The notes under the pieces were generated by a model. It saw only the letters and a program-made list of their open reading frames with translations, ran no database searches and was not told the origin of the DNA. The translations under genes were made by a program, and so were the position numbers. This document shows, piece by piece, positions 7,075 to 12,744 of a stretch of DNA of 12,744 nt. The stretch comes from CAZWUZ01 sp964637655 [NCBI: uncultured bacterium] (GTDB lineage Bacteria; DAOPZR01), in assembly GCA_964637655.1 (NCBI GenBank), contig CAZWUZ010000093.1:1-12744 (forward strand), in the 5' to 3' direction. Every line of letters begins with the position of its first letter. Position 1 is the stretch's first letter.

Positions 7075-8076
7075 ATGATGCGCGCGACAGCGATCACGGT
7101 GACGGTGCTGCTGGCGGTGCTGCTGGCGGGGTGCCAGCACACGGGCCTGTTCCGGCGGCAGGTGGACATCCGCATGGAACAGATTCAGCCGCAGACCATT
7201 GCCCACAGCGGCAATACGGTGGAGTTACAGTTCTATGTCACGGCCAATGGCCGGCCGCTGCCGGGCATGAACCTCGCCTACCGGGTGTTGCCGGAGGAGG
7301 CGGGCGCGGTCAAGTCGCTGACGGAAGCGACGGACGCCGACGGCCTCGACCGCACCTACTACTACCAGAACCGGCCCATTTCGGGGGGGACGCCGCAGGT
7401 GCTGGTCGAGGCGCGGTGCGGCGATTTCGTCAAGCAGTTCCCGCTGCAGTTGCGGGCCTACAACCGCGTGGTGGAAGAGGACATGACGGTGCTGACCGAT
7501 CAGAGCAAGACCCTGCTCGAGGCGGCGTCGGACAATGTCTACGCGGCGCGCCTGGCCATCGATTTCGGCAACTACTACGACGCGATGCTCTTTCTGACCG
7601 CGGCGGAGACCTATCTCGACTACATGGAAGTGCACAGTGACGTGGAGCGCGAGGCAAAACTGCGGCGTGAGATCGCGCGCTACCGCGAACTGGTGCGGGC
7701 CGCGGCGTTCCCGAGGGATGAGCCGGCGACGGAGCCGGTGGTGCTGCAGAATGTGCATTTTGAAACGGGCAAGTGGGACCTGCTGCCGCAGGGCCAGCCG
7801 GCGCTGGATGCGGTCGGCACCTTCCTGCGCGAGAATCCAGCGGTGCGCATCCGCATCAACGGGCACACGGACAACGTCCCCATCCCGATGGGCAACCTGC
7901 TGCTGTCGCTGCACCGCGCGCAGGCGGTCAAGGAATACCTGATGCGGCGGCACGGCATCACCACCGAGCGGCTGATCGTACGCGGTTGCGGCGATGAGCG
8001 CCCGCGCGGCAGCAATGACACCGTGGAAGGGCGCGCGCTCAACCGCCGCGTCGACTACGAGATCATCGCGCAGTAG
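7075..8076 (+). CDS. OmpA-family peptidoglycan-binding lipoprotein
   Basis: A 333-residue envelope lipoprotein. The signal 'MMRATAITVTVLLAVLLAGC' ends in a lipobox (LAGC, C20), so it is lipidated and probably held in the outer membrane. Residues ~30-128 look like an Ig/Big-1-type beta sandwich ('VELQFYVTANGRPLPGMNLA', 'TDADGLDRTYYY'). Residues ~130-210 are helical. Residues ~222-333 are an OmpA C-terminal domain: 'LQNVHFETGKWDLLP', 'INGHTDN' (D266) and 'NRRVDYEI' (R324/R325), the residues that hold diaminopimelate in peptidoglycan. There is no N-terminal beta-barrel. GGAG at 7066-7069 serves either ATG 7075 or ATG 7078; an upstream GTG (6991) lies inside the promoter and is rejected. Its stop is one base before the VanZ-like start. 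It resembles Pal in function but is much longer (Pal is ~170 residues). Confidence 0.9.
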   Translation: MMRATAITVTVLLAVLLAGCQHTGLFRRQVDIRMEQIQPQTIAHSGNTVELQFYVTANGRPLPGMNLAYRVLPEEAGAVKSLTEATDADGLDRTYYYQNRPISGGTPQVLVEARCGDFVKQFPLQLRAYNRVVEEDMTVLTDQSKTLLEAASDNVYAARLAIDFGNYYDAMLFLTAAETYLDYMEVHSDVEREAKLRREIARYRELVRAAAFPRDEPATEPVVLQNVHFETGKWDLLPQGQPALDAVGTFLRENPAVRIRINGHTDNVPIPMGNLLLSLHRAQAVKEYLMRRHGITTERLIVRGCGDERPRGSNDTVEGRALNRRVDYEIIAQ

Positions 8077-8077
8077 C

Positions 8078-8422
8078 ATGGTCTGGCGCGGCCTGCCCGC
8101 GCTGCTCTGGGCGGGACTGCTCTGGACAGTATCCGGAACCCCGGCCGCAGGACTGCCGCCGCTCTTTCCCGGGGCGGACAAACTGGCGCACCTGGCGGCG
8201 TACGCGGTGCTCGGCCTGCTGCTGGCGCGTATCTGGCCGGTGACGGCGGCGGCGGGCGCACGACAGGTGCTGACGCTGGGCACGGCCTACGGGATTACCG
8301 ATGAAATCCACCAGTACTTTGTGGCGGGACGGACGACGGAAACGGGCGACATGGCAGCCGACTGGCTGGGTGTGGCGCTCGCGGTCTGGCTGCTGCGCCG
8401 CCGCGCGGAGGTGAGACGATGA
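8078..8422 (+). CDS. VanZ-like small membrane protein
   Basis: A 114-residue membrane protein with about four hydrophobic segments (~5-19, ~37-53, ~62-74, ~92-106). It carries the VanZ-like pattern: 'DKLAHLAAYAVLG' (34-46) and 'DEIHQYFVAGRTTETGDMAA' (75-94) followed by DWLGV, where the DE-HQ and final D-x(4)-G positions are the conserved ones. VanZ confers low-level teicoplanin resistance in enterococci, but most members of this family are unlinked to resistance and have no known function; none is inferred here. The start ATG 8078 is one base after the OmpA-family stop, and the stop overlaps trpD by four bases (ATGA), so it is translationally coupled on both sides. An ATG at 7994 in the same frame lies inside the OmpA gene and is rejected. 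Confidence 0.85.
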   Translation: MVWRGLPALLWAGLLWTVSGTPAAGLPPLFPGADKLAHLAAYAVLGLLLARIWPVTAAAGARQVLTLGTAYGITDEIHQYFVAGRTTETGDMAADWLGVALAVWLLRRRAEVRR

Positions 8423-9444
8423 TCAAAGAGGCGCTGGCCCGCTGGCTCGAACGGCAGGATGTGAGCGAGGCGGACGCGGCCGCGGTAATGGGGGAAATCA
8501 TGCGCGGGGAGGCGACCCCGGCGCAGGTCGGCGGCGCGCTCGTCGCGCTGCGCATGAAGGGGGAATCGCCGGCCGAGGTGGCGGGGATGGTGCGCGGCAT
8601 GCGCGCCGCCATGGTAGCCGTCGACGCGGGGACACCGGACGCGGTCGACACCTGCGGCACAGGCGGCGACGGCACGCACACCTTCAACATCTCGACGGCG
8701 GCCGCACTGGTGGCGGCCGGGGCGGGGGCGACAGTGGCCAAGCACGGCAACCGTTCGGTCTCGTCGCTGTGCGGCAGCGCCGACGTCTTCGAGGCGCTCG
8801 GGGTCAATGTCAACCCGGGGAAGGAAACGGCGGAACGGCTGCTGCGCGAGGTGCGGCTGGTGTTTCTCTTTGCCCCGGCCTTTCATCCGGCAATGAAACA
8901 TGCCATCGGGCCGCGGCGCGAGCTGGGCGTGCGCACGGTGTTCAACATGCTCGGTCCGCTGTGCAATCCGGCGCAGGTGCGGCGCCAGCTGGTCGGGGTC
9001 TATTCGCGTCCGGCGCAGGAACTGATGGCCGGGGCGCTGGCGCGGCTGGAGACGAAGCATGCGCTGCTGGTCAACAGCGGTGACGGGCTGGACGAGATTT
9101 CACTGGCGGGCCCGACGCGCGCGCTGGAGGTGCGTGACGGGCAGGTGACGGAACTGGTCATCGACCCGGCGGCGCTGGGACTGGCGCGGGCGGAGGTGGC
9201 GGCGCTGAAAGGCGGCGATGCGGCGCACAATGCCGGCATCATCACCGCGGTGCTGGCCGGACAGGGGAGCGACGCGCAGCGCGATATCGTGTTGCTCAAC
9301 ACGGCGGCTGTGCTGCTGATTGCGGACAAGGCGCGCGACCTGGTGGATGGGCTGATGCAGGCGCGGCAGAGCATCGCGTCGGGTGCGGCGCGCGGGGTGC
9401 TGGAACAACTGCGGGCGCTGGCCCCGGTCCCGGCGAAGGGATGA
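8419..9444 (+). CDS. trpD: anthranilate phosphoribosyltransferase
   Basis: A 341-residue cytoplasmic enzyme of normal length that joins anthranilate to PRPP, giving phosphoribosyl-anthranilate and pyrophosphate, the second step from chorismate to tryptophan. All family motifs are present: 'DTCGTGGDG' (77-85, PRPP pyrophosphate loop), 'NISTA' (90-94), 'KHGNRSVSS' (108-116), 'HPAMKHAIGPRRELG' (156-170, anthranilate-site arginine), 'FNMLGPLCNPA' (175-185) and the metal-binding 'DGLDE' (222-226). It is not fused to a TrpG glutaminase. The ATG overlaps the VanZ stop (ATGA), with a GGTGAG ribosome-binding site in front, and its own stop overlaps the next start in the same way. Chemistry is certain; its place after envelope genes rather than trpE/trpG is unusual. 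Confidence 0.97.
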   Translation: MIKEALARWLERQDVSEADAAAVMGEIMRGEATPAQVGGALVALRMKGESPAEVAGMVRGMRAAMVAVDAGTPDAVDTCGTGGDGTHTFNISTAAALVAAGAGATVAKHGNRSVSSLCGSADVFEALGVNVNPGKETAERLLREVRLVFLFAPAFHPAMKHAIGPRRELGVRTVFNMLGPLCNPAQVRRQLVGVYSRPAQELMAGALARLETKHALLVNSGDGLDEISLAGPTRALEVRDGQVTELVIDPAALGLARAEVAALKGGDAAHNAGIITAVLAGQGSDAQRDIVLLNTAAVLLIADKARDLVDGLMQARQSIASGAARGVLEQLRALAPVPAKG

Positions 9445-10814
9445 ACAAACTCGCGGAAATCTGCGCGGCGCGGGCGCAGCGCACGGGGGCGGGCAGTCGC
9501 CTGCTGCCGGAGCGCCTCCCCGACCTGCCGCCGCGGCGCGACTGGGCGGGTGCGCTGCGCGCGCGGCGCGGTGCCATCATCGCCGAATGCAAGTCGGCCT
9601 CGCCGAGTCAGGGGCTGATCCGCGGCGCCTATGATCCGGCGGCTTTGGCGCGCGCGTATCAGCTGGGCGGGGCGGACGCGCTCTCGGTGCTGACGGAACC
9701 GCGGTGGTTCGGCGGCAGCGACGAGCACCTGCGCGCGGCGCGCGCGGCGGTGCCGCTGCCGGTGTTGCGCAAGGATTTCATGCTCGACCCGCTCGACCTG
9801 CTGGAGAGCCGGCTGCTGGGCGCGGACGCGGTGCTGCTCATCGTCGCGGCGCTCGGGGAGAACCTGTCCCTGATGCTCGACGCGGCGCGGCGGGTGGGGG
9901 TGGACGCGCTGGTCGAGATACATGACGCGACGGAACTCGACGCGACGGCGCACGCAAACGCGTCACTGATCAACATCAACAACCACGACCTGCGGACGCC
10001 GCCGCGTCGAGTTCCGCCGCGTGAACGGCTGGCGCCGCGGGTCCCTGCGGGAGCGCTGCTCATCAGCGAGAGTGGTATCGAGAGTGGCGCGGATTTCGCG
10101 CGCGCACGGCGGGCCGGGGCGCAGGCGGCGCTGATCGGCACCGCGCTGTCGGGGCAGGCGGACGCGGCGGCTGCGCTGACGCGCCTGCGGCGGGGCGCCG
10201 GCGTCGAGGTGAAGATCTGCGGCGTCACGCAGCCGGAGCAGGCGCAGGCCATCGCGCTGGCCGGAGCGGACTATATCGGCATCAATTTCTATGCGCCTTC
10301 GCCGCGGTCGGTCGACGCGGCGCGCGGCAGCGAGGTGGCGGTGGCGGCGCGGTCGGGTGGCGCGCGCACAATCGGCATTTTCGTCGACGAGGACGCGGGC
10401 CGGGTGCGTGACCTCGCGGCGCAGTGCCGGCTCGACTTTGTGCAGCTGCACGGGCGTGAAACCCCGGACTATGCCGGGGCGCTCGAGCGCCCCTATGTGC
10501 GGGCGTTCAAGGTGAATGCTGCGTTCAGCGCGGTGCAGGCGGCGGAATTCAGCGGTGCCGCGGCGTGGCTCTTTGATGCAGGGAGCACGGCGCTGGCAGG
10601 GGGAACCGGCGAGACCTTCGACTGGTCGCGCCTCGCCGCAGTGCCGCGGCAGCGCCCGCTCTTTCTCGCCGGCGGTATCACCCCGGAGAACGTGGCGGCA
10701 GCCGTGGCGGCCGCCGACCCCGACGTGCTCGATATCGCCTCGGGGGTGGAGTCAGTCCCGGGCATCAAGGATATGGCGAAAGTCGCCGCGGTACTGCGCG
10801 CCGCCGGCCGGTAG
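9441..10814 (+). CDS. trpCF: bifunctional indole-3-glycerol phosphate synthase / phosphoribosylanthranilate isomerase
   Basis: A 457-residue fusion of two TIM barrels covering two successive tryptophan steps. Residues ~1-250 are IGPS (TrpC), with the catalytic residues of the family: E49 and K51 in 'IIAECKSASPS', K111 in 'LRKDFMLD', E159 in 'LVEIHD', N180 in 'NINNHDL' and S211 in 'ISESGI'. Residues ~257-457 are PRAI (TrpF): 'VKICGVT' (general-base Cys260), 'DFVQLHG', the catalytic Asp in 'LFDAGS', 'GGTGETFDW', 'LAGGITPENV' and 'DIASGVESVPGIKD'. The order matches the E. coli fusion; many bacteria keep the two separate. The usual G-[IV]-N-N-R-D-L reads N-I-N-N-H-D-L here. The start overlaps the trpD stop by four bases. 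It is the last plus-strand gene; trpB and trpA do not follow. Confidence 0.95.
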   Translation: MNKLAEICAARAQRTGAGSRLLPERLPDLPPRRDWAGALRARRGAIIAECKSASPSQGLIRGAYDPAALARAYQLGGADALSVLTEPRWFGGSDEHLRAARAAVPLPVLRKDFMLDPLDLLESRLLGADAVLLIVAALGENLSLMLDAARRVGVDALVEIHDATELDATAHANASLININNHDLRTPPRRVPPRERLAPRVPAGALLISESGIESGADFARARRAGAQAALIGTALSGQADAAAALTRLRRGAGVEVKICGVTQPEQAQAIALAGADYIGINFYAPSPRSVDAARGSEVAVAARSGGARTIGIFVDEDAGRVRDLAAQCRLDFVQLHGRETPDYAGALERPYVRAFKVNAAFSAVQAAEFSGAAAWLFDAGSTALAGGTGETFDWSRLAAVPRQRPLFLAGGITPENVAAAVAAADPDVLDIASGVESVPGIKDMAKVAAVLRAAGR

Positions 10815-10850
10815 CACCCGGTCAGCGCCGCGCTGCCCGGCGGTGTTCCC
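10815..10850. terminator. candidate weak (bidirectional) terminator between trpCF and the cyclophilin gene
   Basis: CACC (10815-10818), CAGCG-CCG-CGCTG (10823-10835) and GGTG (10842-10845) can fold as an interrupted GC-rich hairpin directly after the trpCF stop, in the 36-base convergent gap. The tail TTCCCCTATTT is poor in U, so termination is uncertain. Confidence 0.35.
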
Positions 10851-11435
10851 CTATTTCATCCTGACGCTGACAATGGAAATAGTCGGTTCGGGGAGGTCGG
10901 TGAACGGTCCGCCGCGGTTGGCCTTGGGCGCGGACGCGATGGCGCGGACCACATCGAGGCCGCGGACGACCCGGCCGAAGACCGCGTAATTCCCGTCGAG
11001 AAAGTGGCGGTCACCATCACAGATAAAAAACTGATTGGAGCCCCCGACCCGGGCGGCGGTGCTGGCCATCGACAGCGCTCCGTCGACGTGCGTGAGGGTC
11101 GGATCGGACTCGAACGGGATCGGGGCCGTGTTCCGCTGCTGCCCCTGCGCGGTGAACCCGCCCCCCTGGATCATGAAGTCCTTGATCACCCGGTGAAAGA
11201 TCAGCCCGTCGTAAAATCCGTCGTTGACCAGTTTGACGAAATTGGCGACGGTTTGCGGCGTCCGGTCGGCGTACAATTCGACCTCGATTTCCCCCTTGCT
11301 GGTGGTGATGAGCGCGTGCGGGTTGGCACCCGGTGTGGCAGCCGGTGTAGTGGCAGCAGGCGGCGCGGCGGGTTCCTGACCCTGACAGGCGGCGAGCAGC
11401 AGCAGCGAACAGCAGACAAGCAGCAGGCGTGACAT
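10851..11435 (-). CDS. lipoprotein cyclophilin-type peptidyl-prolyl cis-trans isomerase
   Basis: A 194-residue proline isomerase targeted to the envelope: 'MSRLLLVCCSLLLLAAC' is a lipoprotein signal with lipobox LAAC (C17), followed by a flexible Ala/Pro/Thr linker (~20-39). The cyclophilin core covers ~40-194: 'ITTSKGEIEVELYADRTPQT', 'FHRVIKDFMIQGGG' (80-93, catalytic R82 and Q90), 'SNQFFI' (133-138), 'HFLDGNYAVFGRV' (144-156) and 'GLDVVRAI'. The aromatic residue of the cyclosporin site is His/Phe rather than Trp, as is usual in bacteria. AAGGAG at 11442-11447 is six bases from ATG 11435, which decides the start; the TTG at 11441 touches the ribosome-binding site. It probably helps fold periplasmic proteins. 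It follows gdhA on the same strand with a 74-base gap holding a hairpin. Confidence 0.93.
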   Translation of the reverse strand: MSRLLLVCCSLLLLAACQGQEPAAPPAATTPAATPGANPHALITTSKGEIEVELYADRTPQTVANFVKLVNDGFYDGLIFHRVIKDFMIQGGGFTAQGQQRNTAPIPFESDPTLTHVDGALSMASTAARVGGSNQFFICDGDRHFLDGNYAVFGRVVRGLDVVRAIASAPKANRGGPFTDLPEPTISIVSVRMK

Positions 11436-11457
11436 GGGCAACTCCTTGCGGGTAATG

Positions 11458-11485
11458 GGACGCCGGGCAAAGATGCCCGGCGTCC
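11458..11485 (-). other. perfect 12-bp hairpin between gdhA and the cyclophilin gene
   Basis: GGACGCCGGGCA (11458-11469) and TGCCCGGCGTCC (11474-11485) pair perfectly around the loop AAGA. On the minus strand it lies 24 bases after the gdhA stop and 10 bases before the AAGGAG of the next gene. No U-tract follows, so it is more likely an RNA-stabilising, processing or partial-termination structure than a standard terminator. Confidence 0.7.
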
Positions 11486-11509
11486 TGAGTGTTCAGTGGC
11501 TACGGCGAC

Positions 11510-12511
11510 TCACGGATAGATGCCGCGGTGGCGCAGCGCCTCGGCGACCTTGTTGATGGCGACCATGTAGGCACCCAGGCGCATCGAGACCTTTTCCTCG
11601 CGCGTTTTCGTCCAGACCTCGGCGAAGGCGTTGTCCATGACGGTGCGCAGGCGGTTGTTGACGTCGTCCTCGCTCCAGAAATACTCCTGCAGGCCCTGCA
11701 CCCATTCGAAGTAGGAAACCGTCACGCCGCCGGCATTGGCAAGAATGTCGGGGATGACGATGATGCCGCGGTCGTTGAGGATGCGGTCGGCCTCGGGCGT
11801 GGTCGGGCCGTTGGCGCCCTCGGCGATGATGCGCGCCTTGATCTTCGGCGCGTTCTCTTTCGTGATGACTCCTTCGAGCGCGGCCGGGACGAGCACATCG
11901 CACTTGCAGGTGAGAACGTCTGCGGGGCAGATGGCCTCGGCCTTGCGGTACCCCTTCACCCCGCGGTGCTGCTGCACATACTCAAGCAGGTCGGGGATAT
12001 CGAGCCCGTTGCGGTTCTGCACGGCGCCGGTGACATCGCTGACGGCGACAACCTTGCAGCCGACCTCGTGGAAGAGGCGGGCAGCGACGCCGCCGACGTT
12101 GCCGAAGCCCTGCACGGCGATGGTGGTGCCCTGCGGGTTGATGCCGAGCTGCTTGAAGAGGTTGAGCGTGACGAAGAGGAGACCGCGCCCGGTGGCGGCG
12201 AAGCGGCCGAGCGAACCGCCGATGGCAATCGGCTTGCCGGTGACGACGCCCGGGGTGGCGAAGCCCTGGTTCATGGAGTACGTATCCATGATCCAGCCCA
12301 TGATCTGCGGGTTGGTATTGACGTCAGGGGCGGGGATGTCCTTGGCCGGCCCGATGATGAGCTGCAGTTCGTTGGCGTAGCGGCGGGTCATGCGTTCGAG
12401 TTCCGCCAGCGACAGGGTCGAGGGGTCAACGACGACCCCGCCCTTGGCGCCACCATAGGGGATGTTGACCACGGCGCATTTCCAGGTCATCCACATGGCC
12501 AGCGCGCGCAC
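11510..12511 (-). CDS. gdhA: Glu/Leu/Phe/Val dehydrogenase family (glutamate dehydrogenase), main C-terminal part of a frameshifted gene
   Basis: NAD(P)-dependent glutamate dehydrogenase, which interconverts glutamate with 2-oxoglutarate and ammonia in the cytoplasm. This part has the substrate-side lysine in '[15 protein letters not shown]', the catalytic aspartate in '[20 protein letters not shown]', the dinucleotide fold '[15 protein letters not shown]', '[17 protein letters not shown]' and '[19 protein letters not shown]'. It belongs to the shorter ~415-420-residue class rather than the 450-residue E. coli GdhA type. The GTG at 12511 is only the first usable codon after a frameshift: homology continues upstream in this frame through '[11 protein letters not shown]' to about 12547, then switches to the other frame (see the 12487-12744 entry). 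This segment is therefore not an independent gene. Function is clear if the frameshift is a sequencing error. Confidence 0.85.
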   Translation of the reverse strand: MRALAMWMTWKCAVVNIPYGGAKGGVVVDPSTLSLAELERMTRRYANELQLIIGPAKDIPAPDVNTNPQIMGWIMDTYSMNQGFATPGVVTGKPIAIGGSLGRFAATGRGLLFVTLNLFKQLGINPQGTTIAVQGFGNVGGVAARLFHEVGCKVVAVSDVTGAVQNRNGLDIPDLLEYVQQHRGVKGYRKAEAICPADVLTCKCDVLVPAALEGVITKENAPKIKARIIAEGANGPTTPEADRILNDRGIIVIPDILANAGGVTVSYFEWVQGLQEYFWSEDDVNNRLRTVMDNAFAEVWTKTREEKVSMRLGAYMVAINKVAEALRHRGIYP

Positions 12512-12744
12512 TTCGTTGATGGTGACATCCTGGTGGAAGCGGATGCCCCCTTGTAGGGGCCGCGCACGTCGTTGTGCTGCACGCGGTAGCCGGTGAAAAG
12601 TTTGAGTTTCCCGTCGTCACCCTTGAACGGCACGGAAACCGTCAGCTCGCGGCGGGGATGCTGCAGGTAGAGGTGAACACTGTCATCGAGTTTGAGGCGG
12701 CGGGCGACGATGTCGAGTTGTTCAAGTGCTACTTCCCACGGGTC
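12487..12744 (-). CDS. gdhA: glutamate dehydrogenase, N-terminal part of the frameshifted gene (5' end outside window)
   Basis: From base 12744 down to about 12550 the minus strand encodes the N-terminal dimerisation domain of the same enzyme: '[20 protein letters not shown]', '[20 protein letters not shown]', '[20 protein letters not shown]'. After the Lys-Gly codons the frame reads GCA-TCC-GCT and ends at TGA 12489-12487, while the expected 'GGIRFHQDV' continues in the frame of the 11510-12511 segment. The two pieces overlap and together make one normal dehydrogenase. The true start is outside the window, and about 10-20 residues are missing. It was found by reading the edge of the window, where the frame has no start codon. 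Confidence 0.82.
   Translation of the reverse strand, partial: DPWEVALEQLDIVARRLKLDDSVHLYLQHPRRELTVSVPFKGDDGKLKLFTGYRVQHNDVRGPYKGASASTRMSPSTKCARWPCG
12546..12550 (-). other. gdhA: apparent 1-base deletion (frameshift) in gdhA
   Basis: The minus strand reads TACAAGGGGGCATC. The family motif Tyr-Lys-Gly-Gly-Ile needs TAC-AAG-GGG-GGC-ATC, six G in a row, but five are present (12550-12546). One missing G restores the reading frame across the whole gene. Confidence 0.85.

Noticed and set aside
8078-8422. Glycopeptide resistance gene (vanZ)
   Set aside because: Only the broad VanZ-like fold is recognisable; no vanA-type neighbours are present, so a resistance role is not supported.
11436-11441. 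TTG start for the cyclophilin gene
   Set aside because: The TTG abuts the AAGGAG ribosome-binding site, whereas ATG 11435 is at a normal distance.
11489-12556. 355-residue plus-strand open frame
   Set aside because: It is fully antisense to glutamate dehydrogenase and has no recognisable domain.

Overview
The window is GC-rich bacterial chromosome, densely packed, with many ATGA or TGATG stop/start overlaps. The organism is Gram-negative: it has two lipoproteins with lipoboxes, an OmpA-type peptidoglycan-binding lipoprotein, and a Wzm/Wzt-type polysaccharide ABC exporter. The intergenic 'CACAGAGCAC' inverted repeat and the small coiled-coil XRE regulator remind me of environmental phyla such as the PVC group. 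That placement comes from memory and is weak; a single tRNA and housekeeping genes do not fix the lineage.

Layout. (1) 1-744, plus strand: the 3' end of glgC (ADP-glucose pyrophosphorylase), then a half-size EamA transporter one base later. (2) 745-930: a convergent intergenic region filled by a large imperfect inverted repeat. (3) 931-4965, minus strand: a five-gene surface-polysaccharide operon, in transcription order HAD-family 5'-nucleotidase-like phosphatase, Wzm-type permease, Wzt-type ATPase with a C-terminal sugar-binding domain, a DUF4214-like protein, and a GT4 glycosyltransferase. (4) 4991-5128: a consensus sigma70 promoter and tRNA-Phe(GAA), divergent from the operon. (5) 5240-5750: a small XRE regulator preceded by a perfect 20-bp palindrome and followed by a strong intrinsic terminator. 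(6) 5961-6938, minus strand: a membrane-anchored PD40 beta-propeller protein, divergent from (7) 7075-10814, plus strand: OmpA-family lipoprotein, VanZ-like protein, trpD and a fused trpC-trpF. (8) 10851-12744, minus strand: a lipoprotein cyclophilin and, upstream of it, a glutamate dehydrogenase gene split by an apparent one-base deletion and running off the window.

The polysaccharide operon looks like one assembly and export unit: the ABC pair exports a lipid-linked glycan recognised by the Wzt C-terminal domain, and the GT4 enzyme helps build it. The tryptophan genes encode three consecutive steps (anthranilate to CDRP to indole-glycerol phosphate) but are translationally coupled to cell-envelope genes, and trpE/G/A/B are not here. 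No stretch over 300 bases lacks a gene. I see no convincing undescribed system, no CRISPR array, no mobile element and no defence locus. The most useful leads are the palindrome before the XRE gene, the overlapping divergent promoters at the tRNA, the inverted repeat at 761-918, the envelope-trp operon, and the gdhA frameshift.
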